Of a stretch of DNA of 64,000 bases, positions 51,801 to 62,463 are shown piece after piece. Origin of the DNA: Chrysogorgia sp. JL179-B06 (taxonomy: Eukaryota > Cnidaria > Anthozoa > Scleralcyonacea > Chrysogorgiidae); NCBI GenBank assembly GCA_035772405.1, contig JAYKKM010000048.1, positions 661,501-725,500 of the forward strand, read 5' to 3'. The notes beneath the pieces were generated by a model. It was not told where the DNA came from. It saw only the letters and a list, made by a program, of their open reading frames with translations, and did not search any database. Position 1 is the first letter of the stretch. Each line of letters opens with the position of its first letter. The translations under genes were made by a program, and so were the position numbers.

Positions 51801-52940
51801 AACAGTTTCAAGATGGTCCCAGGTTTGACATGCTTTGTTCAGTTGTGGATGTACATGGTCGGATGGGATAGCGTAAAGAAAACGTAAAAGTTGCTTGAGG
51901 TGATAACCGAGATTCTAGATTTTATATAGATTTTTTAATGCCCTCCCAAGTGCATTTGTAACTCGACAGAGCACACTTTGAACCATCTCTTCGATTTAAA
52001 AGAGCCATACATGTATTTATAATAAAAATCTTATTAACCTTGTTTGGTCAGTCTTTACGGCAAAATTATCCTGCCATTGGTTGTTAGCATGGTATTACTC
52101 CTGTCTATTTGATTGATACATATTCCTATGTCTCCACCATCAAGTTGTTATTGAAGGTTCATGCTTAAGTAATATGGATATAGGTTGTTGTTCATTTTTG
52201 GATCACTTCTGTTTGAGATGGTCTCAAAAATGGTCTCACTTGAATAATAAAAAGTAGAAGGGAAAGTGGGAAACTAAGTGTAATAATTTCATCGCTAATG
52301 TTGAACATGATAATCCGTTTTATAATCTGATACGTAGCAGACTGATTGTCAATACGGCAGCCCCACGATATAATCTAAGAACAACTGTAGTCCAACAGAG
52401 TAAGCCATCCAACACTGACCACTTTGGAAATTTTGTTACATGTAAATATGTATTTATTATGTCACTAATGCTAGTGTTACTGGGCCTCACCTGTAATTCA
52501 GGGTTTACCCTGCAATAGGTTGAAATTAAACATATCTATAGCCTATACTATAAAATCATTATCAAAGTACAGTACCTCTCATCTTACTTATGAAGGGCTC
52601 CACTCGAAATGTCAGTATTTTGTTACTAAAAACCTTGGCAGTTCACCACTTTTTCACTTTGTAGGTACTGGTACCCCTGGCATTGGCAAATAACAGTCTG
52701 TTTGCAATTGATAAATCACAATATTTTAATAAACCTTATCCAATAATTGTTCAATATTAATATTTAGAGTATCACTTTGACTGTATTACTTTCTACAGAT
52801 GATTACAACTTGGCCAAACTTTAAACACGGTATTTTTTCTATTCATTTAGCATATGCTAAGGTACAAATATTTACCATTTAGTCATGGTAAGAGGAAATA
52901 CCAAAGCAAAGAAGACACTGGGAAATTGGTAAAATCTTAA
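48806..52940 (+). CDS. RER1: RER1, Golgi/ER retrieval receptor (complete, 196 residues)
   Basis: Coding exons: 48806-48880, 49924-50028, 50614-50713, 50920-51004, 51570-51705, 52851-52940. GT/AG borders and phases agree; 591 nt including TAA. The length equals that of human RER1. Hallmarks are [20 protein letters not shown] at residue 61, [20 protein letters not shown] and LPEFKFW near 96-122, [20 protein letters not shown] near 132-151, and the basic C-tail [14 protein letters not shown]. Four membrane segments are expected, at about 42-60, 61-81, 126-142 and 145-163. RER1 returns ER membrane proteins and unassembled subunits from the cis-Golgi through COPI vesicles. An acceptor-like TTTTCTTCTTGTAG precedes the ATG by one base, so a 5'UTR exon further left is likely, with the hAT element in the intervening intron. 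Introns carry several mobile elements. Confidence 0.96.
48959..49426. mobile_element. Long inverted-repeat element, RER1 intron 48881-49923
   Basis: The arms are about 170 bp each: AAAGTGCCCATGACCCCAAA, ATTTGAGCTTTGCGTTGATG and TTGTTTGTCAGAAATGGTAA on the left recur in inverse order on the right to GGGGTCATGGACACTTT. Both inner arms carry ATGACGTCA-type sites. An older copy of the family lies at 55,857-56,674. Confidence 0.8.
49442..49575 (+). repeat. Dispersed repeat also present at 54,985-55,105
   Basis: The blocks TTCTTATAGTACTAGTTG, AGAAGTTGTTTTAAAAACATG and ACCATTGATATTA occur in the same order and orientation at 54,985-55,105. It is not recognised as a known family. Confidence 0.6.
50096..50235. 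mobile_element. Foldback element, RER1 intron 50029-50613
   Basis: The arms GTGTTTCATCAGGGGATCCA and TGGATCCCCTGATGAAACAC pair perfectly, with outer arms ACAACGAG/CTCGTTT-type. The centre holds the palindromic GAGCGCGAAGCGCGAGTG. The sequence to about 50,550 ends in TCATGAATTATTAATGAGTT plus TGAGAATTG, a tail also found at 54,898-54,926, so the whole element may reach 50,540. Confidence 0.75.
52309..52518 (+). pseudogene. Probable LINE reverse-transcriptase C-terminal remnant, RER1 intron 51706-52850
   Basis: An open stretch of 69 codons before TAG reads [22 protein letters not shown] and [12 protein letters not shown]. The spacing resembles the C-terminal HPL...YNLR...RTxxFxNSF pattern of non-LTR retrotransposon polymerases. 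No catalytic domain is present. The match is by pattern only, so it is a weak call. Confidence 0.35.
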
Positions 52941-53540
52941 ACAATGTTTCACAAGTATGTCTACTTCATATGTGATTTTTTAATTTTGTAATACAGTAAA
53001 TGGCCAGTTAATAGCGCTCCATCGAGATGACGTCAGTACCGATGTTTGTCCGCTTTTACCCTTGCGGCCATAACAAAAGAAATAGCTCATATTTGCAATC
53101 ATTTGTGAGTCAAATTTGGTTTGTTTGTCGGCTTTTTGCGCTATTAATAGCAGCCAGACTCTACACTATTGTGTGTGTGATAGGATGATTTTGCCCTCAA
53201 TATCTCTAAGTTGACCATGAGGTACTGGTCTGGGTAGGTCTGGGTAGTCTTCCATACAATCTTTTTTAGTATCTGAGAGAGGTAAGTTTCAAGATGGTCG
53301 GCAATATTAAGATTTGTGTTTGGGTAAAGTGTTAGTGGTAGTATTAAGGTTATTTTTTAGTTTTCCTGTACTTAACTAGTACTTATTATACAATCGCGTA
53401 ACTTATATGATCTATTAAAGGACAGATACATGGATGGCGTCAAATCACGTCAGCAGCTGTTTTTCTTTTTTATGCCCCAACAGCTTTGATAAACCTTTGG
53501 GGTTGTTTTTGATTATATAAAACAAATAGATTCCATTTTT

Positions 53541-53682
53541 TGTTATCTGTTCAGTTATAGATGCAGAGGACATCAGAATGTGGTAAGAACATCAGTGACC
53601 CACTCCACTCCGTATCATGGGCCACTTTTTTGTACTTACCCGTTCTAACGTCATCTGCGCATCTATAACTGAACAGACAACG
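53541..53682. repeat. Hairpin element
   Basis: The arms TTATCTGTTCAGTTATAGAT plus GCAGA and TCTGCGCATCTATAACTGAA plus CAGACAA enclose about 85 bases. The rest of 52,941-54,490 is AT-rich with no gene recognised. The frame at 53,814-54,143 is low-complexity and not supported. Confidence 0.7.
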
Positions 53683-54489
53683 GCAAAATATAGTCTATAG
53701 TCTATTATTAGTAAATGTATGTGTTGAACTTTTGTTCGGGCTCATCGTAAATGGCCCCTGAGGATTATTTTCCTCCGGAGCTGTGATGATTTCCCAGCCA
53801 TGTATTTTATTGTATGTACTGTATTTATTTTTGGCGAAGTTTAATAAAAAAAAAAATTAAAAAAAGGAATCAATTTGTTAACCATAATACTAACCCTAAC
53901 GCTTTAATTTTAATATTGGCAACTATCTTGAATACTAAAAAAGATCATCCCAAAAACGACTCGGACCAATCACCTCAACTGCGAGTATTCCATCTAGGCA
54001 CGACCATCTCTAAGATCCACGTACCTATTTTTCCCCAATTTTATCCCCTATGGTTGCCTCCTTTTCAAAGATTTTCAAAAATTTCAAATTCAAGATTTTC
54101 CTTAACAGGTTCTACAGTATATATCCTGAGACAAAATTTATAATTATTAAATTTAAAATTTATAAATATATTTGTAATTAATTCCAAATGTTGAACTTCA
54201 ATCAATGAAATGACTTTTTTCAAAATTTAATTATTTTCTCCCATAGGAAGAAGAGGAGACAATAAGTGAGACAATAAGTGAAACAATAAGTGAGACAAAC
54301 ATTTGATTGTTGTAATATCTATGCTAGTTTTGCCAAAGACAATGTATGCTGCAACAATAAAAGATGAACTTTTACCCATGGTTTCAAGAAAATATGAATT
54401 GAAAACCATAATCTTGAAAATTTAAAATAAAAGTCAAAACAAAACAAGGTTTTAAGCCATTAAGAAGCCCAGTATAAATATACAACTTC

Positions 54490-54615
54490 TCCTCGAATAT
54501 CGAAAAAGGTGGTGTGTTGCCGAAACAGCGTGTAATAGGCCTTCGCTCGAACGTTAGACTACTTACACGCTTACACATTTCGGCAGCACACCAATCTTTT
54601 TAGATATTTGATGTG
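54490..54615. repeat. Hairpin with a CCTTCGCTCGAA core
   Basis: The arms ATATCGAAAAAGGTGGTGTG plus TTGCCGAAA and TTTCGGCAGCACACCAATC plus TTTTTAGATAT pair, with inner arms GCGTGTAA/TTACACGC. The apex TAGGCCTTCGCTCGAACGTTAG resembles the degenerate hammerhead-like motif seen near 60,658. Confidence 0.6.
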
Positions 54616-54617
54616 AT

Positions 54618-54935
54618 AGTTCAAACACAAGACGGAGGACTTTACCGGGATTTCAAAATCCGAGTACCTATTGAAAATGCGAGCCGAAGGCGAACATTTT
54701 TAATGCACAAGGGCTTTGAAATCCCGGTAAAGTCTGACGTCGAGTGTTTGAACTGACTTCTCAAACATAGTAATTTACATATTTTCAAAGTCCTAGGACT
54801 TTGAAATATTTCAAAACGTCATCACGTGATCAGCTAGATGGATCTTCCTCCGGTTTCAAAACACTAATTAAACATTAATTTATTTTTTATTTTGGTTCAT
54901 GAATTATTAATGAGTTTGAGAATTGTATTTCTACA
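54618..54935. mobile_element. Foldback element, same family as 50,096-50,550
   Basis: The arms AGTTCAAACAC, GACTTTACCGGGATTTCAAA and TTTGAAATCCCGGTAAAGTC, GAGTGTTTGAACT pair across a centre with GCGAGCCGAAGGCGAAC. The tail TTCATGAATTATTAATGAGT plus TTGAGAATTG matches the tail near 50,505-50,535. Confidence 0.7.
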
Positions 54936-55109
54936 CTGCCTGTGCGCCAGCACAACACGTTTTATTACAAATTTTCCTTATCAGTTGCCTGACAATTCTT
55001 ATAGTACTAGTTGGGAGAAGTTGTTTTAAAAACATGTCAGTTTATCGTTGGTGATTGTCTCCTAGTTATTCTCATTACCAGCTAACCATTGATATTACTA
55101 GAATCTCTT

Positions 55110-55452
55110 GAGAAGAATTGTAAAATATCTTGTTGTGCAAAAATTTCATCTTCATACCTTTTACCCCTGCTAAAGTGATGTACGGTACTATTCACAGGAA
55201 ATGACGTCAAAGCAGGGACACGCAAAAACATTGCACATTGATTCAGCAGTGAAATACAATGAAAGTTTGGGAATTGAGCGAATTTTGTCAGAGTCAAACT
55301 TTCTTTGTATTTCACTGTTGAATTAGTGTGCAATGACTTTGTGTGTCCCTGCTTTGACGTCATTTCCTGTGAATAGTAAATCAACTTTAACATCGAAAAA
55401 ATGCATGAAGATGAAATTTTCGAACGACAAGATATATTACATTTCTTCTTGG
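55110..55452. mobile_element. Long hairpin element
   Basis: Nearly the whole 340 bp folds. Outer arms are AATATCTTGTTGTGCAAAAA plus TTTCATCTTCAT against ATGAAGATGAAATTTTCGAA plus CGACAAGATAT. Inner arms are CACAGGAAATGACGTCAAAG against CTTTGACGTCATTTCCTGTG. The open minus-strand stretch 55,082-55,462 is a consequence of the hairpin and has no recognised product. Confidence 0.75.
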
Positions 55453-55856
55453 TAGAACCCAAAGATTACGAATATGTAAAATCTCCAAACCTCGGATAGA
55501 CACTTGCCTGGATAAATGGTTACAATTAATCTTGTTTCATTTTGATCCTTATTTTGAATTTTCAAAATGTTTTTCTTGAGTTTATTACTTTATCATGGTC
55601 AAATTAACGAACACTGAAATGATGAATAAGATTAACATGGAATGGACTGTATGTTATAATGTATTAGGAGGATATGCTGTTGAAAGTGATTTCTTACAAG
55701 TGATTATAAACTTTGTGTATCATTAGATCACCTTTATAACACTAACACTTCTGTGATGTGGTAATGGTAATCTAATGAATACTATTGTTACTGTATGTAT
55801 TATTAAATATTATAGTATGATCTTTTGTTGTCTGATGATTTTTTTAAGTAATATTT

Positions 55857-56674
55857 TAAAGTTCCTAAAACCACAGATATGATATTACTGATACAGATTC
55901 TGTGAGCTCACTTCATAGTTGAATGCTATAATTGGCTATAACTGGGACCGCTATAAATGGCGTATGCTGTTGCGGAGACCCTGCCACATTTCTACATTTT
56001 TGACGCTGTTTTTTTGTTATTCTTGTAATTTAGCAGCAGTGGCAATAAAATTAAAAAAATAAATGCCAAAATGTTTTAGAGTTTCTCACTGGCTGAAGTA
56101 TGAAAGAAGCGAGAAACAGATTTCTCACTCTGGGGAGCCTGGAGCAAGGCACTATGCCCTTATAGGCATGTGCCTCTGACAGTGAGATAGCATCTTTTTG
56201 CCACCAGTGTGGTAGTTGATGGCACACCATCCCACCCGTGGCTAGGGACATTGGGTGCTATGTTATGTATTATAGTAGCATTGATGTTATATATAGTAGC
56301 AGTAGGCACTGCTGCACTTGCGGCTGTGGCAGACTTAGTTGCATCAAGCAGTAGATACATGCATGTTGAGCATGCCTATTTTTACAATGGTTTGTTTGTC
56401 TGAAATGTTAATGACTATATCATCAAATCAGGACTACTGTATCTACTCTTTTCTTGTGTAAGTGACCACCTTGACAACAATGGTGGTCCCTTGCAAAAGG
56501 TTCAACTATATTGTATCCAAAACGATGGCGGACTTACCATTTCAGAAAAACAAACCTAAATTTATAGAGCATCAACGTAAAGCTCAAATCGTAAAACACA
56601 TTGGCATTAACTAGCTATTCACTTCCAGTAGAATCTGTATCAGTTGGAATTGACATAAGGTCACTTGGACATTG
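55857..56674. mobile_element. Older copy of the long inverted-repeat family at 48,959-49,426
   Basis: The left end CACAGATATGATATTACTGA plus TACAGATTCTGTGAGC and the right end CAACGTAAAGCTCAAATC, GAATCTGTATCAGTTGGAAT are diverged versions of the RER1-intron element. The interior (56,090-56,400) is unrelated, with no gene recognised. 55,453-55,856 holds nothing recognisable. Confidence 0.6.
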
Positions 56675-57039
56675 CACATATGTGGTCAGTAAGGCTTGAA
56701 CATTGCAGATATTGGCCTTTTCAAATTATTAGCATTTCAGTTTATTTGTGTTAAATTTGACCATTTGTTTGCATCAGGGAAAGTTTGCAAATTGCACGGG
56801 CAAGTTGTGCTCCGAAAATTTATTTTGTGCTCCTAATATTTCATGGCAGTGTTTTTGCGGTTTAACTGTAGCATGAGCCATGCTGGTCAGCAGATAGCGA
56901 TAGATTACTTTAAGCGGCCGCTTGCCTTTGCGCGGGCGAATATATAATTTAGCGTTGCGCGGGCAGAGCCAATTAAGGTTTTCAAGTGTGCGGGCAAGAT
57001 CTGGCCCGCACAAAGCAAATTTCCAGTCTGGCAGAGGGC

Positions 57040-57195
57040 ATCCATTTTCTATTTCTTTTATAAAATAAGACTGCAAAATATGCAGCGACGGTACAACCGT
57101 GTTTGCATAGCCTGATATATATAAACACATGAACTAACCAATCATTGCTTATATGTACTGTATTAAGACATGACTTGTTTTATAATAATTAATAA
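57040..57195. mobile_element. Fragment of the 9,921/12,949 foldback family
   Basis: TTTTCTATTTCTTTTATAAA plus ATAAGACTG and TAGCCTGATATATATAAACA, then CCAATCA and GACATGACTTGTTTTATAAT, follow the order of the right half of the copy at 13,100-13,400. Confidence 0.65.
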
Positions 57196-57704
57196 TGTTT
57201 ACTTTAATTAACAATTAGGGTTTAGTCTATTAGCTGATAGTTCATAACTATCGCTAAAAGCAATTATAAATACATGCTCTTCCATCGCCAAGTACAACTG
57301 TCGGTCAACCACCTCTTTACGTTTTACAAAGTTTTAATACTGGTTAGCCAACCAGTCAAAAACAATCAAAACTTTCGACAGATTAATAGAAATCATCTTG
57401 TCCTATATTCAAACAATTTATTTCTATCCAGGTGTTGAAGACTTGAAGAATATCGAAATAAAATTAGGTTTTATGACTTTATCCAGTGAACTTTGCTACG
57501 AACTTTTCCCCCCAGTTATTTCGTTTAAATAAACACAAGTAAACAGTATAAACGTCTTACCGTTAAACATTTTCATCCCATTCATTTCTTTGGTGTTTTT
57601 GTTCTGCTTAGCACAGCAATTTTCCTTAAAATCTTAGCTGATTTCCACTATCCGTCATTGATGTTTGAGATGTTCAAAAATTATGCCAAAACTTAAACAT
57701 CAAT

Positions 57705-57766
57705 CTCGTCCTCAGGGCCTTCGCGAGATTGCCTCGCACCGCGAAGGCCATGGGAACAAGGTTGAA
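57705..57766. repeat. Short hairpin, CAGGGCCTTCGCGAG type
   Basis: TCGTCCTCAGGGCCTTCGCG and CGCGAAGGCCATGGGAACAA plus GGTTG form a hairpin. The remainder of 57,196-58,374 is AT-rich with no gene recognised. Confidence 0.6.
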
Positions 57767-58374
57767 TAACACCCCCCGGAATTGGCTCACCATTGAGACT
57801 CGGGTCCAGACCTTGTCCAGATGTGCTTTTGAATTTAATATAAGCTTTTTCAGCTTGTCAGATATACCAAATTTAAAGAATTTTCAAGATTAAAAATGGA
57901 TAAAATAAAATATTACGAAATTAATTACCAAGTATATCAATATTTCAAAAAATTACCGAACATTTTTAATTACCAAAAAGGACCCAAATAAATGGCGAAA
58001 AATTACAAAAAGTAATTTAGACTACCAAATCCGCACGCTCTTTCCAACCATCAAGTTATCAACTATCTCCTGATATCATAGATAATGCTTGATCAACCAA
58101 TCAGGATCGCGGATTGACGATAGATGACAATTAGATTACAGCATAGTGTACTGTGCGGAACGAAGCGAACAAGTAAAAGATATTATGAAGACGAGACAAG
58201 ATAAATTCGTATCTCCAGTGGCCATGTAATCAGTGTTCTGTTTATTAAATTGAAATCAATGAAATAGCCATGATGATATTTTCACAGTGAACTTCACATG
58301 TGAAGACATGGGGCTGGGCTTGACCGTTTACATACTTCCTAACTAAATTATACAACTGTGTTTCTCAACTACTT

Positions 58375-59031
58375 GGATATAATATGAAAAGAGAAATAAA
58401 AGAACTTCAATATGTCGAAAATTACCCTACCGGTATTATTGAAGTTCTCTTAGGTAGCTGTCATTAATTCCACCAGGGAGGGGGGTAGAAGGAAAAGTGC
58501 TGGGCCATGAAACTATAAATCAAAAGTTGGTGGGGCTACGAAAACATTTGGAAAACCTTTGATGCGCCATGAAACCTTTTTGATTAGTATCAAAAGTAAT
58601 TGAAGAAAACAAATATTTATAACATAGGAATTGATATACGCTATGTAAGTCCAAGAAATATCCATATCACACCCAAAGAAAAGTTGTTTTGAGAACCCCT
58701 TTGCCCCAGAAATGATGTACATGTATATATAGTTTGGATTTCAGTGGTTCAAGACTAAGAGTTCAGGAATGCAAAAACCCGGCTGAAAACAAAGTTGATT
58801 GTTTTCCTTGCTTTATATGGCAGACTACCCTCAGTTCCCAGCACTCCTGTGTTGTTGGTATGAATGAAGATTTAAGAAACTAAAACAAAATGTACAGTTG
58901 GGTCATGAAACCATCCAGGGAAATTTGGTTGGGTCACGAAACTTTAACAAGAATTTTCAGTTTTCCTTCTGCCCCTCTCCCTGGTGGAATTAATGACAGC
59001 TCGCTTATTTCTCTTTTTCATATTATATGCA
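58375..59031. mobile_element. Inverted-repeat element sharing termini with 62,464-63,107
   Basis: The left end GGATATAATATGAAAAGAGA plus AATAAAAGAACTTC and the right end CGCTTATTTCTCTTTTTCAT plus ATTATATGC are inverted. Inner arms AATTCCACCAGGGAGGGGGG and CCCCTCTCCCTGGTGGAATT also pair. The immediate right flank TTCTTTTGAGAACTTAGC matches that of the other copy. Confidence 0.75.
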
Positions 59032-59078
59032 ATTCTTTTGAGAACTTAGCATCTTTCATATTTACTCTTACATTACAG

Positions 59079-59222
59079 AAAAAACCCGCTAAGAACCTAC
59101 ATTTTACCCAATCAGCCGCCTGGGATATTGGTTCTTATATTCTTATATGTTCTTATATAAACAAATACTTAATTTCAGCCTGTGGTTCTTAATAATGGTA
59201 GGTTCTTGTTAGCGGGTTTTTA
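59079..59222. repeat. Small hairpin element
   Basis: The arms AAAAAACCCGCTAAGAACCT and AGGTTCTTGTTAGCGGGTTT pair perfectly apart from one or two bases. The loop contains TTCTTATATTCTTATATGTT-type repeats. Confidence 0.65.
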
Positions 59223-59224
59223 TG

Positions 59225-59808
59225 TATCTCATCTACAGTACTAAAGGATCTGGCATGTTACAAGCTCAAATCCCTCTACTGGCATGTTACAAGCTCAAGA
59301 AGGTCACAGGTCTATTCACGTCGCTCTACGACTGGCTTGTACCTAAGACTCAAGACTATTCCTAAAACATCAACATTTAGATACTCCTATTTCCCCGTAT
59401 TGTCCAAACGTGGAACGCTCTACCCGATGATGTCAAGTCTTGCGTTTCTTTACCATCATTTAAACATAGACTAAAGAACGTCTTTTTCAATAGACTTCGT
59501 GTACTATTTGATTGCAGGACAATACTAGAAGTTATAAGTTGATTTGTCCTAAATGTCGTCATAGTAACACTCTTCATTTATGTTCGTGTTAACGCTGTCT
59601 TATTTGTAATTGTAATGTGTAGTGCTTACTCTCTGAGTTAGCTTGTTTGGGGAGGGGGGTTAAATTTTATTGTTAGTATAGTTATAGGTGTTCAAACCTT
59701 GTACGGGACCTCGTGTCCTATTGTTTGTTCGCCTAGTGTATTTATATTATACTATTGTTATTCATGTAGTATATGTATCTATACTGCATTTTTAAAATAA
59801 AAAAAAAA
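59225..59808 (+). mobile_element. 3' end of a non-LTR retrotransposon (LINE), decayed
   Basis: It encodes TFRYSYFP, then after a one-base frameshift near 59,395 RIVQTWNALPDDVKSCVSLP plus SFKHRLKNVFF to a TGA at 59,540-59,542. YSYFPRxxxxWNxLPxxV...PSFKxxL is the standard C-terminus of many LINE polymerases. A 3'UTR of about 260 bases ends in AAAATAAAAAAAAAA at 59,808. Upstream, near 59,245-59,300, a TCTGGCATGTTACAAGCTCA-like block is repeated. Confidence 0.8.
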
Positions 59809-60099
59809 TGTCCAGGACTCAGAATCATTTTTCTGAGGATATGAGCTTGACGATCGTCCATGTGTCGTCTGTCTACTCCACGCTCTCCCACATTCACTAC
59901 ACCAATGTACTACTTTAACATATATGTCAATAATATTACGACGAATTCAGCAAAGCGTCTAAAACCAGCGCGCTTAATGAATTTCTACGCTTCACCTCAT
60001 TTCTGCGCCAGTCAACTGGTACTTAACTATATTTATTGACAGCTAATATTATTTGAATAACATACTGTCAAACCAAACCTTAACCGCTCAATCTCACGG

Positions 60100-62355
60100 A
60101 TGACTGAGCAAGCTACCGTACATAGATTTAAAACAACGAAATCCTCTTTAATTCAGCATCAAAAAAGGAATCATCTTCGTGCTTGGGTGATAGATAATAT
60201 GCTACGAGATATCTTGTTCGTTTTGACAAGGAAGACATTGCAAGGGAAGCGTTTGTTTCTCATTTTTCTCGGTGTATTAACGTTTGACATTTACCTTAGC
60301 GGTTTGTTCGAGCGTAACGAAGAAGGTAATACAAAAGAAAGAAGTTACAACGCTCGACGGTTACATGACATTCTCACTTGTAATATTTAATGTTTCTGAT
60401 TATTCACACGATGTGTTACGCTATATAGGCGAGTCTTTCCAGTTGAGCAGCTGGTCAGAAAGCGAGGAACTATCATCGGTGAGTGGATGTAGCTAAAGAC
60501 GAACAATTTCTCCACTACATTGACAAGTTGGTTTAACATGAAGTTCTTTGAGCAAATTTCCTGCTTTGCATTACATTGATCAGCCACTTTAGGTTTTAGT
60601 GTTTTACCCTCTGACGAATATATAATAATGGTGTATATTCAGGCTGTACACAGGCTACTGACGAAGGGCCTTCGCTCGAAATGTGATGGTATCTATTTTT
60701 GATAGTGCCGACCATGCCTTTGCTTTCCTCACCGTAATTTATATACCATGGTGTTTATATACCATATAATCGGAACAAACAAATGTTTTGAAACGCATGC
60801 TCATCATAGCAACAAAACGTCTATTTATGTTAATATCTACACTGCTGTAGTGAATGTGGGAGACGGCTTGGAGTAGTGACAGACCGCAAACAACCCCCAA
60901 CAACGCTAAGATCAGCGTAGCGCCGCCCCAGTTATAATAGAGTTAGTGAGGCTAACACCACAGTTTTATATCACTCAGATTCTGGATTAGCTCGCATATA
61001 GAGGATGACTATATGATAAATATACCTAGCCTTCGTCTTCGATCTCACAAACATTTACGAGGTAATCACTATACGATAGTTTCCATCTTTCATCAGGATA
61101 TCGCTCGACGACAACGGCTGAGGCGCAAGAGAATAATAGATCATTGTCGTAACCGAGTGGTAAACAAAATGTTGCCAAAAGGTCCAGAGAATGGTGTGTC
61201 AAGTGATGCATTTCGTCACATTATCGTCAACGACAAATATCGTTTTCTGTATTGTCAAATTCCCAAGGTATAACAATAGATATTAGCATTGGTATGTATG
61301 TATGTATGTATGGATATATGTATGTATTGCGGTATGTATTGTATGTATGTATATATTGTATTGTATTGTTGTATTGTATTGTGTTGTATGTATGCATTGT
61401 ATTGTATGTGTGTCTGTATTGTATTGTATGTGTGTATTGTATTGTATTGCATCGTATCGTATTGTATTGTATTGTATTGTATGTGTATATGTGTATATAT
61501 GTATTGTATGTATTGTAATGTATTGTATTGTATTGATGTATTGTATTACGATACAATTTTAATATAGCACTGATGATGTATGTATTGTATTGTATTGTAT
61601 TGTGTATTGTATTGTATATATTGTATTGTATTGTATGTGTATATATGTATTGTATGTATGTATTGTATGTATGTATGTATGTGTATGTATCATTATCTTT
61701 TGTTATTAAGGTAGCCACATCAAACTGGAAGAGAGTATTCATGGTTTTAAACGGCAATGCCCGCAATGTGTGGCAAATTGGGCCAGTGGACGTGCACAAT
61801 CAATCAGGCCAGCATTTCCGATACTTACACGAGTACAAACCATCGGAAATCATCGTGAGACTTCGGACTTACTACAAGTTTCTCTTTGTGAGGCATCCGT
61901 TCGAGCGGCTCGCGTCCGCTTATCGAAACAAATTCGCAGAACCCAACTCGACGTATTTCAACAGAATATACGGAAGATACATCATTAGGCATTTCAGGAA
62001 ATCTCGGCAGAAAACGACAATTAGTTTCCGGGAATTTGTCCGTTACATCGTGGAAGGGAAAGATGAAGTGATGGATAATCACTGGCGACTTTACGATGAT
62101 CTTTGTAAGCCATGCTTGTTATATTACGACTTCGTCGGATATTTCAGAGAACTCGACCGAGATGCTAACGACATTCTCCGAATACTAAACGTCACTGACA
62201 AGGTGTCGTTTCCGAGAAACCTCACCTCGGAGTACGAAGTACCAACTTCGTTGATCGTCGACAGATATTTTTCGGAACTTTCCAGGAATTTGCAGGACAG
62301 ACTTTACGAGAAATATCAATACGACTTTGAAATGTTTGGGTACGACAAGCAATGA
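60100..62355 (+). CDS. Carbohydrate (HNK-1/chondroitin/dermatan-type) sulfotransferase, complete, 390 residues
   Basis: Proposed exons: 60100-60325, 60443-60478 (36 nt), 61002-61267, 61711-62355; phases agree and total 1,173 nt with TGA. Residues 51-70 (RLFLIFLGVLTFDIYLSGLF) form the signal anchor of a Golgi type II protein. IPKVATSNWKR (174-184) is the 5'-phosphosulfate site binding PAPS, and VRHPFERLASAYRNKF from 236 is the 3'-phosphate site. CKPCLLYYDFVGYFREL with LxxD follows near the C-terminus. These define the Sulfotransfer_2 family (CHST8-14), which moves sulfate from PAPS to sugars of glycosaminoglycans or glycoprotein glycans. The exact acceptor sugar cannot be told. N-glycosylation sites include NST near 255, NVT and NLT. 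The start could instead be Met34. The first two exons are the least certain. Confidence 0.9.
60658..60690 (+). ncRNA. Hammerhead-like core remnant in the sulfotransferase intron
   Basis: The segment reads CTGACGA, then GGGC-CTTC-GCTC as a short stem, then GAAATGTG. This keeps the CUGANGA / stem II / GAAA order, but the bases after GAAA differ from the usual GAAACGUC. Similar degraded copies are visible at 52,590-52,615 (TGAAGGGCTCCACTCGAAAT) and in the hairpin apex near 54,540. Probably retroelement-derived and inactive. Confidence 0.3.
61285..61690. repeat. (TGTAT)n / (TGTA)n microsatellite (sulfotransferase intron 61268-61710)
   Basis: About 400 bp of TGTATTG, TATG and TGTA units filling nearly the whole last intron. 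The long Tyr/Ile/Cys/Val or Asn/Thr/Tyr frames here are repeat artefacts. Confidence 0.95.
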
Positions 62356-62463
62356 ATCTACAGGAGTTCATGTTGTGACGTCAACACGAACATTTCCGAA
62401 TGACGTCCGGACGAGGCCGACTGACGATGGAGTATTATGGAGTATGGCAATTATAATACCATT

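Noticed and set aside
55082..55462. 126-codon minus-strand frame
   Set aside because: It coincides with a long hairpin element and shows no recognisable protein motif.
56774..57130. 118-codon minus-strand frame
   Set aside because: It runs across repeat sequence including a foldback fragment; no motif or splice context supports it.
61227..61799. 190-codon minus-strand frame and several plus-strand frames
   Set aside because: They lie over the TGTAT microsatellite and antisense to the sulfotransferase exon.
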